A stretch of DNA of 34,953 nucleotides from contig JAUNUP010000021.1 of NCBI GenBank assembly GCA_030538115.1, positions 21,101 through 56,053 of the forward strand, read 5' to 3'. The position numbers and the translations under genes are program-made. Positions 24,474-33,941 of this stretch are shown in pieces (within the stretch, counting starts at the first letter, position 1; each line of letters begins with the position of its first letter). Below the pieces are notes generated by a model. The model had not been told where the DNA came from, searched no databases, and worked only from the letters and a program-made list of their open reading frames with translations. Source of the DNA: Dermatophilus congolensis (GTDB lineage: Bacteria; Actinomycetota; Actinomycetes; Actinomycetales; Dermatophilaceae).

Positions 24474-24689
24474 ATGCTGATCGACTGCGCTACCTGCCCC
24501 GCCGCGGGGCACCACTGTGGCTCCTGCATCGTCTCTGCGTTCATCGACTCTTCGTCGGTTGCGCCGCTGGACCGCCGCGAGGCGGCCGCGGTGCAACTAT
24601 TCGCAGACCTGGGCATGATCTCGGGTGCCGAGGCAGCCCAGGCTCACGCCGTGCGTGAGCCGCTGGAACTGACGCGACGCGTCGGCTGA
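24474..24689 (+). CDS. Tiny Cys-rich conserved actinobacterial protein
   Basis: A 71-residue protein with four cysteines near the N-terminus in two CxxC-like pairs (Cys 5, 8, 15, 18: DCATC and HCGSC), which could bind zinc or another metal. The rest is a helical segment (LDRREAAAVQLFADLGMI) and a short tail. It resembles a small actinobacterial family beginning MLIDC that I know only as hypothetical. A strong Shine-Dalgarno AAGGAGG lies 8 bases before the ATG. The gene is divergent from the exonuclease gene with a 204-base gap and faces the fadD gene. No function can be assigned. Confidence 0.8.
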   Translation: MLIDCATCPAAGHHCGSCIVSAFIDSSSVAPLDRREAAAVQLFADLGMISGAEAAQAHAVREPLELTRRVG

Positions 24690-24728
24690 GGCGACGCGGC
24701 AGCGGGCCCCGGTCACCCGCCGAGGTGG

Positions 24729-26546
24729 TTACTCGGTGTCGATCGGTCCGCCGTAGATGTCGTCGATTCTGCTCGCGAGCTCCTGCGTCACGACGTTGCG
24801 CTTGACCTTCATCGAGGGCGTGAGCATGCCGTTCTCTTCGGTGAAATCACCGGGGACGATGACGAACTTGCGAACCGACTCCGCCCGGCTGACGCCTTGG
24901 TTCGCGCGGTCGACGGCCAACTGGAGGCGCTCGCGCACGAACGGGTCGGTGAGCGCCGACTCGGGCGTGAGGTCTTCGCGCTGGTGCGCCTTGGCCCACA
25001 CTGGCAGCATCTCGGTGTCGAGAGTGACGAGCGCCGAGACGAACGGGCGGCCGTCTCCGACCACGAGGCACTGCGAGACGAGCGGGTGCGATCGGATGCT
25101 GTCTTCGAGCGGGGCCGGCGAGACGTTCTTGCCACCTGCGGTGACGAGGATCTCCTTCTTGCGACCGGTGATGGTGAGGCACCCGTCGGAGTCGAGGGAG
25201 CCCAGGTCACCGGTCTTGAGCCAGCCGTCTTCGGTGAAGACCTCGGCCGTCGCCTCAGGGTTGCCGTGGTAGCCCTTGAAGATGCCGACGCCTTTGGCAA
25301 GGATCTCGCCGTCGTCGGCGATGCGGATACCGACGCCGCCGAGGGGGCGACCGACCGTGCCGATCTTGGTGAGCTTGGGGGTGCACACATTGGTCGGTGC
25401 GGTGGTTTCTGTGAGGCCGTATCCCTCGATGATCGTCACGCCGATACCGCGGAAGAAGTGGCCGAGTCGCTCGCCGAGCGGGGCGCCACCGCAGACGGCC
25501 CACTGCACACGACCTCCCATGGCGTCGCGGAGCTTGCGGTAGACCAGCTTGTCGAACAGGGCGTGCTGGGCGCGCAGCACGAGCGAGGGGCCGCCGGTGT
25601 CGATGGCGCGGCTGTAGGCGATGGCGACGCGAGTGGCCTGCGTGAAGATGCGTCCCTTGCCCTCGGTCGCCGTCTTGGCGTCGGTGGCGTTGTAGACCTT
25701 TTCGAAAACGCGCGGTACGCCGAGCAGGAAGGTGGGCTTGAACGACTGCAGGTCGCTCATGAGGTTTGTGACGTCGGGGGAGTGCCCGACGCGCACGCGG
25801 GCGGCGACGACGGCGACCTCGATGATGCGGGCCAGCACGTGCGCGAGAGGCAGGAAGAGCACGAGCGCGGCGCCGTCGGCGTACACGACCTCCGAGACAC
25901 CGCCGAGGATGCTCTCGGTGAGGCCGATGAAGTTGCCGTGGGTGATCTCGCAACCCTTGGGGCGGCCGGTGGTGCCGGAGGTGTAGATGATCGTCGCGAT
26001 CGTGTCGCGGTCGATGTGCTCCGTCGCCCGGGCCAGATCGTCGTCGGAGACCTCGCGGCCGGACTCGGCGAGACGATCGAGGTCGCCGGCGTCGATCTGC
26101 CACACCTCGCGCAGGTCGGGCAGTTGCCCGCGCACCGATTCGGTGGCGGTGGCGTGCTCGCTCGACTCGACGACGATGCCGACGGCGCCGCTGTCGGAGA
26201 GGATCCAGGCGATCTGGTTGGGCGAGGAGGTCTCGTACACCGGCACGGGCACGGCGCCCGCAGTCCACAGAGCGAAGTCGGTGAGGGTCCACTCGAAACG
26301 GGTGCGGCTCATGATGCCGACCCGGTCGCCGGGGCGAACACCGGAGGCGATGAACCCCTTGGCGAGCCCACCGACCTTGGCCGCGAACTCGGCGTGCGTC
26401 ATCGGTACCCAGTCGGCCTGCGCGTCTCGCGGGTCGCGTACCTCGAAGATCACTCGGTTCGGGTCTTCGGAGGTGCCCACGGGCACGATCGAGCCGATGT
26501 CGTCGAAGGGCAGGCGCCCCATGGGCGGGATGACGATCTCTCGCAT
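24729..26546 (-). CDS. Long-chain fatty acyl-CoA synthetase (FadD15-like)
   Basis: A 605-residue AMP-binding enzyme that activates fatty acids with ATP and CoA. The P-loop-like A3 motif YTSGTTGRPKG lies at residues 188-198. EGYGLTETTAPTNV, GTVGRPLGGVGIRI, DGWLKTGDLGSLD and GRKKEILVTAGGKNVSP follow in the standard order, with the C-terminal catalytic Lys in the MLTPSMKVKRN region. Overall pattern, including the MREI start and PVYETSS, matches actinobacterial FadD15. GAGGGGAA precedes the ATG by 6 bases. The chain-length preference cannot be read from sequence. It stands alone and is divergent from the CxxC protein gene. Confidence 0.94.
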   Translation of the reverse strand: MREIVIPPMGRLPFDDIGSIVPVGTSEDPNRVIFEVRDPRDAQADWVPMTHAEFAAKVGGLAKGFIASGVRPGDRVGIMSRTRFEWTLTDFALWTAGAVPVPVYETSSPNQIAWILSDSGAVGIVVESSEHATATESVRGQLPDLREVWQIDAGDLDRLAESGREVSDDDLARATEHIDRDTIATIIYTSGTTGRPKGCEITHGNFIGLTESILGGVSEVVYADGAALVLFLPLAHVLARIIEVAVVAARVRVGHSPDVTNLMSDLQSFKPTFLLGVPRVFEKVYNATDAKTATEGKGRIFTQATRVAIAYSRAIDTGGPSLVLRAQHALFDKLVYRKLRDAMGGRVQWAVCGGAPLGERLGHFFRGIGVTIIEGYGLTETTAPTNVCTPKLTKIGTVGRPLGGVGIRIADDGEILAKGVGIFKGYHGNPEATAEVFTEDGWLKTGDLGSLDSDGCLTITGRKKEILVTAGGKNVSPAPLEDSIRSHPLVSQCLVVGDGRPFVSALVTLDTEMLPVWAKAHQREDLTPESALTDPFVRERLQLAVDRANQGVSRAESVRKFVIVPGDFTEENGMLTPSMKVKRNVVTQELASRIDDIYGGPIDTE

Positions 26547-26703
26547 CGGATTCCCCTCGTGCGTGGCGGGAACCGGTGGTTCCGCCGTCGGCTGCAGTGG
26601 CGCTGAACGGTGACGGCCTGCGGTGAGGTGCAGGTCACACGCTGTCAGTGTCGCATGTGTGGAGGTATCAGGCGTCTGCGTACCGGCCCTACGGTGGCGA
26701 ACG

Positions 26704-26709
26704 TAGGCT
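26704..26709 (+). promoter_or_regulatory. Leaderless promoter -10 box (TAGGCT)
   Basis: TAGGCT is followed by 7 bases and the ATG at 26717. The bases TGAGGT between them are too close to the start to act as a Shine-Dalgarno. The 170-base divergent gap upstream (26547-26716) also has an imperfect dyad GTGAC...GTCAC around 26609-26637. Confidence 0.5.
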
Positions 26710-26716
26710 TGAGGTC

Positions 26717-27181
26717 ATGTCGTCCGCCTACACGCCATCCGCGCAGGTTACCGACGAGGCTTCGGCCCTCGTCGACGAATTGTGGCGTGCCTTGGGCAGA
26801 TCCGAGCACGACCACAATTCTGCCGGGGCGTCCTCGAGCGATGCGGGAGAGAGCCATGCAGGCGAGCCCGGCGAGCAGTTCGACGGCGCGGAGCGGAGGG
26901 GCAGGCAACTCCCGTGCCCGGTGTGCCTGCTCCGAGGCCGCGCAGACACGGTCGACCCCGCAGCGATCGAAGGACTGGCCGATGTCGTGGAGTCTGCTGC
27001 CGTAGGGCTGCGCGCCTTCGCGGCCCACCTGGCACGCCTCCAAACCGACGCGGCGGGCGAGCGGGCCACCGACTCGAGCCTCGAAAAGACCCCCGATACG
27101 GTCGCCGAGAACGTCCCCGCGACTTGCCGGTGCGAGGGCGCGTGCGAGGATTCCGTCGGCAGGGAGTCCGCGCGGGACTGA
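26717..27181 (+). CDS. Hypothetical protein with CxxC motif upstream of glucokinase
   Basis: A 154-residue hydrophilic protein. The N-terminal half is acidic and probably disordered. PCPVCLLRG (Cys 67, 70) is followed by a helix (about 78-112). A second cysteine group, CRCEGAC (137, 139, 143), lies near the C-terminus. The layout recalls small actinobacterial proteins encoded just upstream of ROK glucokinase that carry one CPxC knuckle and a helix; the function of these is unknown to me. The five cysteines could bind zinc. The glk start is 66 bases downstream on the same strand, so co-transcription is likely. The ATG is set by the leaderless box. Confidence 0.7.
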   Translation: MSSAYTPSAQVTDEASALVDELWRALGRSEHDHNSAGASSSDAGESHAGEPGEQFDGAERRGRQLPCPVCLLRGRADTVDPAAIEGLADVVESAAVGLRAFAAHLARLQTDAAGERATDSSLEKTPDTVAENVPATCRCEGACEDSVGRESARD

Positions 27182-27247
27182 ACGCGGCAGGCCTCCTGGG
27201 CACATTTCGACGGGTCGCCGGGACGGCCCGCAACGAGGAGGCGACAC

Positions 27248-28225
27248 GTGGGGCGGAATCTGGCGATCGGCATCGACATCGGCGGAACCAAGGTGTCGGG
27301 CGGAGTGGTCACCGAATCGGGGGAGATCATCGACCGGACCAGGCGCGAAACGCCGCACCGCTCCACGAGTGCCGAGATCGTCGAGGACATCATTGTCGAC
27401 GTCGTCGACGAACTGCGGTCACGCATCGCGACGGAGGACTCGTGCGAGGCTGTCGGTATCGGTGCGGCCGGTTTCGTCTCGGCCGACGGGTCGACGATCG
27501 TGTTCGCCCCGCACCTGTCGTGGCGCAACGAGCCGCTGCGCGAATCCTTGACCAAACGCATCGGCATGCCCATCCACGTGGAGAACGACGCGAACGCCGC
27601 GTGCTGGGCCGAGTGGCGGTTCGGGGTGGCTCAGGGTGAATCGCACGTCGTGATGATCACGCTCGGCACCGGCATCGGCGGGGGGCTCATCGACGACGGA
27701 AGGCTGCGGCGCGGCAAGTTCGGCATTGCCGCCGAGTACGGGCACATGCAGGTCGTGCCCGACGGGCGCCGCTGCGAGTGCGGTAACCGCGGCTGCTGGG
27801 AGCAGTATGCGAGCGGAAACGCGCTGGTGCGCGAGGCCAAGCACATGATCGACGCCGGTTCGCCGGTCGCGGTGGATCTCGGTGAACGCCTGGCCGCCGC
27901 CGGAGGGGGCAGGCTCACCGGCCCCCTCATCACGGAGGCGGCCCGTGACGGTGATCCGACGGCCCGTGAACTCCTCGCCGAGATCGGTTACTGGCTCGGT
28001 ATCGGCATCGCCAACCTGGCCGCGGCCCTCGATCCGGGCCTGTTCGTCATCGGCGGCGGCGTCAGCGCTGCCGGCGATCTGCTCATCGAGCCTGCGCGCG
28101 ACACCTTCGTCCGCAAGCTCACCGGGCGCGGCTACCGGCCGACCGCCGAGGTGAAGGCTGCGGCGCTCGTCAACGACGCCGGACTGATCGGCGCTGCGGA
28201 TCTGGCTCGCACGACGGCGATCTGA
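27248..28225 (+). CDS. glkA: ROK family glucokinase
   Basis: A 325-residue ROK-type sugar kinase, most likely glucokinase producing glucose 6-phosphate. Seen: the phosphate-binding DIGGTK (residues 10-15), HVENDANAACWAEW with catalytic Asp 114, GTGIGGGLI, EYGHM (zinc ligand His 166) and the ROK zinc motif CECGNRGCWEQYASG (Cys 176, 178, 183). Absence of an N-terminal helix-turn-helix separates it from ROK repressors. GAGGAG lies 6 bases before the GTG at 27248. It follows the CxxC protein gene and ends 3 bases from the convergent membrane protein gene. It may mediate carbon catabolite control as in Streptomyces, but that is inference. Confidence 0.94.
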   Translation: MGRNLAIGIDIGGTKVSGGVVTESGEIIDRTRRETPHRSTSAEIVEDIIVDVVDELRSRIATEDSCEAVGIGAAGFVSADGSTIVFAPHLSWRNEPLRESLTKRIGMPIHVENDANAACWAEWRFGVAQGESHVVMITLGTGIGGGLIDDGRLRRGKFGIAAEYGHMQVVPDGRRCECGNRGCWEQYASGNALVREAKHMIDAGSPVAVDLGERLAAAGGGRLTGPLITEAARDGDPTARELLAEIGYWLGIGIANLAAALDPGLFVIGGGVSAAGDLLIEPARDTFVRKLTGRGYRPTAEVKAAALVNDAGLIGAADLARTTAI

Positions 28226-28228
28226 GCC

Positions 28229-28879
28229 TCAGACGACGGCGCCGTCGTCGTCGGATTCCGGGTCGCGGCGCGCGGGAAGCCGCATCACCATGAGGGCGAA
28301 ACCGGCCAGCGTTGCCGTGATCGCGAGTGCGAGCCACAGGCGGCTCGAGTACGGGGCGGCGACGGCGAGGTAGATGATCCACAGCGGGCCGCCGACGATG
28401 CCGACGAGCGCTAGCCAGAACGTGACGTCGTTGCCCGACGGAGGTGCGGGGCGCGGCGGCACGAAGTCGTCGTCCACGTCCTCCGGTGGCGTATGCACCC
28501 GCCATGCCGTGTCGGGGGCGTCGGGGCGTGAACCGAACACCTCCTCGACGGTGCGAGGACGCCGAGGCTGGTCAGGACGGTTGTCGACGACGGGTGGCGG
28601 CGCGTTGGGGGAGTCGACCGTGTCGGACTCGGTTGCTTCGGAGCCTGTTGTTTCGGCATCCGCTGCGTGGGCCTCTGTCGCACGGGCTTCTGCCGTACGA
28701 GGTTCGGTCGCTTGGGAGTCGACCGGAGGCGGCTGCTCGTCGGTCATAGCGTCGGCCGTAGCGTCGGCCGGTGCCGTGGAGCCGGATTCGTCGCGGTGCG
28801 CGGTTTCGCCCCACCGCGACATGATGTCGGCGAAGGCACGGTCGATCTCGGCTGCGTCGTCGCGACCGTCGCGGTTCAT
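28229..28879 (-). CDS. Hypothetical membrane protein with long acidic disordered N-terminus
   Basis: A 216-residue protein. Residues 1-140 are acidic and low-complexity, with a repetitive Thr/Glu/Ala stretch (about 55-95: units such as ATEPRTAEARATEAH) and a conserved-looking EDVDDDFVPPRPAPP motif just before two membrane helices (about 152-172 and 178-198). A short charged tail follows. Many actinobacteria have a similar DDxFVPPxPPP plus two-helix protein of unknown function. GGAAGG lies upstream of the ATG. It is convergent with glkA (3-base gap) and divergent from the acyltransferase gene. Confidence 0.75.
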   Translation of the reverse strand: MNRDGRDDAAEIDRAFADIMSRWGETAHRDESGSTAPADATADAMTDEQPPPVDSQATEPRTAEARATEAHAADAETTGSEATESDTVDSPNAPPPVVDNRPDQPRRPRTVEEVFGSRPDAPDTAWRVHTPPEDVDDDFVPPRPAPPSGNDVTFWLALVGIVGGPLWIIYLAVAAPYSSRLWLALAITATLAGFALMVMRLPARRDPESDDDGAVV

Positions 28880-28984
28880 CCGCTCGCCTTCCTCAACTCT
28901 GCCGATGCCGGCGATCCCTGTCGAGCCTGATCGGTGACAGCCAGTGTCTCAGAATCGTCACCCCGTGCCGACTCATGGTTCACG

Positions 28985-28990
28985 TAGAGT
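28985..28990 (+). promoter_or_regulatory. Promoter -10 box (TAGAGT) of the acyltransferase gene
   Basis: TAGAGT lies 44 bases before the ATG at 29035, implying a leader of about 38 nt that contains AAGGAG at 29022-29027. It is a leadered counterpart to the leaderless boxes elsewhere. Confidence 0.45.
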
Positions 28991-29034
28991 GTGCCCCGCT
29001 GATCGGTCGCAAGGTCGCAAGAAGGAGTAGCCCG

Positions 29035-29847
29035 ATGCTCTACTGGATCCTCAAGCGCGTGGTGCTCGGGCCCATCGTGATGCTGCTGTTCAGGCCGCGG
29101 GTGGAGGGGGCGCACCACGTGCCCGCCGAAGGCCCGGCGATTCTTGCCAGCAACCATCTCTCGTTCTCCGATTCAATTTTTCTACCCGCCGTGCTCGACC
29201 GCCGCATCACCTTTCCCGCGAAGATCGAGTACTTCACGCAGAGCGGGGTCGTCGGGTACTTCAAGAAGCTGTTCATGAAGGGCACCGGTCAGATCCCGAT
29301 CGACCGCTCGGGGGGCTCTGCAGCAGCGTCGGCGATCGATGCGGGCTTGACGGTGCTTGCTGAGGGCGGCTTGTTCGGCATCTATCCCGAGGGCACGCGT
29401 TCGCCCGACGGCAGGCTGTACAAGGGCAAGACCGGCGCAGTCCGCATGGCGTTGGTCGCCGGGTGCCCGATCATCCCGGTCGCGATGATCGATACCGAGA
29501 AGGCCCAGCCGACCGGTCAGAAGATTCCGAAGATCATCCGGGTCGGCGTGCGTTTCGGGGAGCCGATCGACTTCAGCGCATACGCCGGGCTGGAGGACGA
29601 CCGCCGTGCCCTCCGTGCCATGACGGACGAGGTCATGTACTCGCTCATGCGTCTGTCGGGTCAGGAGTACGTCGACGAATACGCTGCCGGTCGCAAGCTC
29701 GCGCTCGCGGCCAAAGCACAGGAGGCCGCAGCGCTCGCGCAGGGTGCCGCAACCAAGGCTCAAGACGCCTGGGTCTCGGCCCGCAACAGGCGAATCGGCC
29801 GTGATGTGGCGGAGTCGGAGACGGGCGAGACTGGAACCGGGGCGTGA
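29035..29847 (+). CDS. 1-acyl-glycerol-3-phosphate acyltransferase (PlsC family)
   Basis: A 270-residue membrane-associated acyltransferase that probably adds the second acyl chain to lysophosphatidic acid. Seen: an N-terminal hydrophobic helix (5-19), the NHxxxxD motif NHLSFSD (His 41, Asp 46), GTGQIPIDRSGG, the YPEGTRSPDG motif and VAGCPIIPVAMIDT. The last ~50 residues form an Ala-rich helix (KLALAAKAQEAAALAQGAA) and a charged tail not found in minimal PlsC. AAGGAG precedes the ATG at 29035; the frame extends to 28975 but the promoter lies there. It is 44 bases before the DAHP synthase start. Confidence 0.92.
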   Translation: MLYWILKRVVLGPIVMLLFRPRVEGAHHVPAEGPAILASNHLSFSDSIFLPAVLDRRITFPAKIEYFTQSGVVGYFKKLFMKGTGQIPIDRSGGSAAASAIDAGLTVLAEGGLFGIYPEGTRSPDGRLYKGKTGAVRMALVAGCPIIPVAMIDTEKAQPTGQKIPKIIRVGVRFGEPIDFSAYAGLEDDRRALRAMTDEVMYSLMRLSGQEYVDEYAAGRKLALAAKAQEAAALAQGAATKAQDAWVSARNRRIGRDVAESETGETGTGA

Positions 29848-29879
29848 CCACGGGTTTCATCGTCCATCGACCCTGTCGG

Positions 29880-29885
29880 TAGTCT
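29880..29885 (+). promoter_or_regulatory. Leaderless promoter -10 box (TAGTCT) for aroG
   Basis: TAGTCT is followed by 6 bases and the GTG at 29892, without a Shine-Dalgarno. Confidence 0.55.
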
Positions 29886-29891
29886 GGCCTG

Positions 29892-31259
29892 GTGACTCCG
29901 ACTGCTCCCGTCTCCTGGCCTGACCTGCCCGCTCGACAGCAGCCGGCGTGGCCCGACCCGGACGCCCTGGCAGCGGCCACGGCAACGCTGGCGACCCTGC
30001 CTCCGCTCGTGTTCGCCGGTGAGGCCGATGTTCTCAAGCACCGCATCGCCGACGCCTCGCGCGGCAACGCGTTCATGCTGATGGGCGGCGACTGCGCCGA
30101 GACCTTCGCCTCGGCGACCGCCGACAACATCCGTGACCGCGTCAAGACACTGCTGCAGATGGCGGCCGTGCTCACCTACGGCGCCAGCATGCCCGTCGTG
30201 AAGATCGGTCGTATCGCCGGGCAGTACGCCAAGCCGCGCAGCAACGACAACGAGACGCGCGGCGACGTGACGCTGCCGTCGTACCGCGGTGACCTGGTCA
30301 ACGACTTCGCATTCGAGGAGTCGGCGCGCAAGCCCGACCCGCAGCGGTTGGTTCGCGCGTACCACGCGAGCGCCGCGACGCTGAACCTCGTGCGCGCGTT
30401 CTCGCAGGGCGGGTTCGCCGACCTGCGGTACGTGCACGAATGGAACCGCGGCTTCGTCAAGACGGCCGCGAACCGTCGTTACGAGAAGCTCGCCAACGAC
30501 ATCGACAAGGCGATGCGGTTCATGGCCGCCTGCGGTGTCGACTTCGACGCGCTACGGGCCGTCGACGTGTGGGCCAGCCACGAGGCGCTGGTGCTCGACT
30601 ACGAGCGCCCGCTGACCCGCATCGATTCGCGCACGCAGTTGCCGTACGCGACCTCCGGCCACTTCGTGTGGGTCGGCGAGCGCACGCGCGAGGTCGACGA
30701 GGCGCACATCGCGTTCCTCTCGCGCATCAGCAACCCGGTCGGTGTGAAGGTGGGCCCGAAGGCCGACGCGTCGGAGATCGTGGAGATCGCGGCGAAGGTC
30801 AACCCGCTCGACGAGCCTGGCCGCCTGACGCTCATCACCCGCATGGGCGCGGAGACGATCCGCGAGCGACTGCCTGAGGTCATCAAGGGCGTCAAACAGG
30901 CGGGCATCACCGTGACCTGGGTCTGCGACCCGATGCACGGCAACACGATCTCGTCGTCCAACGGCTTCAAGACGCGTCGCTTCGACGACATCGTCGAGGA
31001 GGTGCGCGGCTTCTTCGACGTGCATCGCGCCGAGGGAACCGTGCCCGGCGGCATCCACGTCGAGTTGACGGGCAACGACGTCACCGAATGTCTCGGCGGT
31101 TCGCTGAGCATCGAAGACCTCGACCTCGAGAAGCGGTACGAGACGCTGTGCGACCCGCGCCTCAACCACCAGCAGAGTCTCGAACTGGCCTTCGTCATCG
31201 CCGAGATGCTCTCGAGCGGCGCCGAAGGCAGCGAGCCGCGGACCGGCGTCGAGGGCTAG
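29892..31259 (+). CDS. aroG: Class II 3-deoxy-7-phosphoheptulonate synthase (DAHP synthase)
   Basis: A 455-residue type II DAHP synthase, which condenses phosphoenolpyruvate and erythrose 4-phosphate in the first step of the shikimate pathway. Seen: SWPDLPARQQPAWPD start, LMGGDCAETF with metal ligand Cys 68, KIGRIAGQYAKPRS, YRGDLVN, TSGHFVWVGERTR, VKVGPKADASEIVE, WVCDPMHGNT and GGIHVELTGNDVTECLGG. Length is close to the 462-residue mycobacterial AroG. The GTG start fits the leaderless box. Allosteric control by aromatic amino acids and partnership with chorismate mutase are known for the mycobacterial enzyme, but no mutase gene is in the window. trpD lies about 8 kb away. Confidence 0.96.
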   Translation: MTPTAPVSWPDLPARQQPAWPDPDALAAATATLATLPPLVFAGEADVLKHRIADASRGNAFMLMGGDCAETFASATADNIRDRVKTLLQMAAVLTYGASMPVVKIGRIAGQYAKPRSNDNETRGDVTLPSYRGDLVNDFAFEESARKPDPQRLVRAYHASAATLNLVRAFSQGGFADLRYVHEWNRGFVKTAANRRYEKLANDIDKAMRFMAACGVDFDALRAVDVWASHEALVLDYERPLTRIDSRTQLPYATSGHFVWVGERTREVDEAHIAFLSRISNPVGVKVGPKADASEIVEIAAKVNPLDEPGRLTLITRMGAETIRERLPEVIKGVKQAGITVTWVCDPMHGNTISSSNGFKTRRFDDIVEEVRGFFDVHRAEGTVPGGIHVELTGNDVTECLGGSLSIEDLDLEKRYETLCDPRLNHQQSLELAFVIAEMLSSGAEGSEPRTGVEG

Positions 31260-31272
31260 GCGCTCGCGGTAG

Positions 31273-31884
31273 GTGGGCGACGACATGGCTCCAGGCGACG
31301 AGACGACGGGTTCGGGACGTGTTGACCCGAACCTCGGTTCCACGCCCGAGCCACGCCGACCGCACCACTACGGGCCGGTGCCACGGCTCGACATGTCGAC
31401 ATGGCGTCTGACCGTCTCCGGTGAGACGGCGGACGGCTGCCTGCAGGCGTTCACCTGGGAAGACGTGTGTGCCCTGCCCGTGGCCGAGGTGGAGGCGCCG
31501 ATCATGTGCGCCGAGTCCGGTGCCGGAGCGTCGCACGTGTGGGGCGGGGTTCCCGTCGCGGAGGTCGTACGCCGAGTACCTCCGCACAAGGGAGTCGAGT
31601 TCGCGCTCGTCTCGGCGGCGTACGGGTACTCCAGTACCGTGCGGGTGGTCGACCTGCTCGACTCCGATGCCCTGCTCGCGACCTCGCTCGACGGGCAGGC
31701 TCTACCGCCCGAGCACGGTGGCCCGTTGCGGCTGCTCCTGCCGCACCTGTACGGGTGGAAGAGCCCGAAGTGGCTGCTCGAGATCCACTACTGCTCCGAG
31801 CCGACGCCCGGATTCTGGGAGGGGCGGGGGTATCACCGTCGCGGGCTCGTGGCCAACGGCGAGCGGTACGCACACGACGGCTGA
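31273..31884 (+). CDS. Small molybdopterin-dependent oxidoreductase (sulfite oxidase-like fold)
   Basis: A 203-residue protein of the oxidoreductase molybdopterin-binding (SUOX-fold, YuiH-like) family, without signal peptide. Seen: WRLTVSGE start of the fold, FTWEDVCALPVAEVEAPIMC with the probable molybdenum-ligand Cys 79, a VWGGVPVAEVVRRV strand-helix, LPPEHGGPLRLLLPHLYGWKSPKWL and IHYCSE (given as EIHYC). GGPLRxxxPxxYGWKSxKW is the family hallmark. The usual CVTxWS after the first Cys position reads CAESGAG here. Start: GTG at 31273, 13 bases after aroG; an ATG at 31285 (MAPGDE) is possible. Substrate unknown. It is probably co-transcribed with aroG. Confidence 0.85.
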   Translation: MGDDMAPGDETTGSGRVDPNLGSTPEPRRPHHYGPVPRLDMSTWRLTVSGETADGCLQAFTWEDVCALPVAEVEAPIMCAESGAGASHVWGGVPVAEVVRRVPPHKGVEFALVSAAYGYSSTVRVVDLLDSDALLATSLDGQALPPEHGGPLRLLLPHLYGWKSPKWLLEIHYCSEPTPGFWEGRGYHRRGLVANGERYAHDG

Positions 31885-31896
31885 GCCGAAATCTCT

Positions 31897-31948
31897 CGTG
31901 AGCCCTTCGCGGGCCCCGCGTGAGCTTTTCGTGAGCCGCTTCGTGAGC
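31897..31948 (+). repeat. Four copies of CGTGAGC at about 11-bp multiples between converging genes
   Basis: CGTGAGC occurs at 31897, 31919, 31930 and 31942, with spacings of 22, 11 and 12 bases. The last three copies form CGTGAGC-nnnn-CGTGAGC-nnnnn-CGTGAGC. They fill most of the 73-base gap between the Moco oxidoreductase and pknL stops. This could be a decayed tandem repeat or a phased binding site. No hairpin terminator is seen here. Confidence 0.6.
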
Positions 31949-31957
31949 CGCCCTGGG

Positions 31958-33877
<1,920 letters not shown>

Positions 33878-33883
33878 GTCGGC

Positions 33884-33889
33884 AGTCTA
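33884..33889 (-). promoter_or_regulatory. Leaderless promoter -10 box (TAGACT) for the PASTA kinase gene
   Basis: On the minus strand TAGACT is followed by 6 bases and the GTG at 33877. The lytic transglycosylase gene ends 65 bases upstream, so the kinase can be transcribed on its own. Confidence 0.55.
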
Positions 33890-33941
33890 TGGGGAGCCGG
33901 CCGCACGACCCGGCACCTCACTAGGGCAGTAGGGCGTTTCG

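Noticed and set aside
24897..26606. 569-residue open frame antisense to the acyl-CoA synthetase gene
   Set aside because: Same type of GC shadow; no start signal and no recognisable domain.
26609..26637. Imperfect dyad GTGAC...GTCAC between fadD and the CxxC protein gene
   Set aside because: Arms are only 5 bases plus a bulged CTGC/GCAG pair, which is too weak in GC-rich DNA to call an operator.
31897..31948. CRISPR-like array
   Set aside because: Repeat units are only 7 bases with 4-15 base spacers and there are no cas genes in the window.
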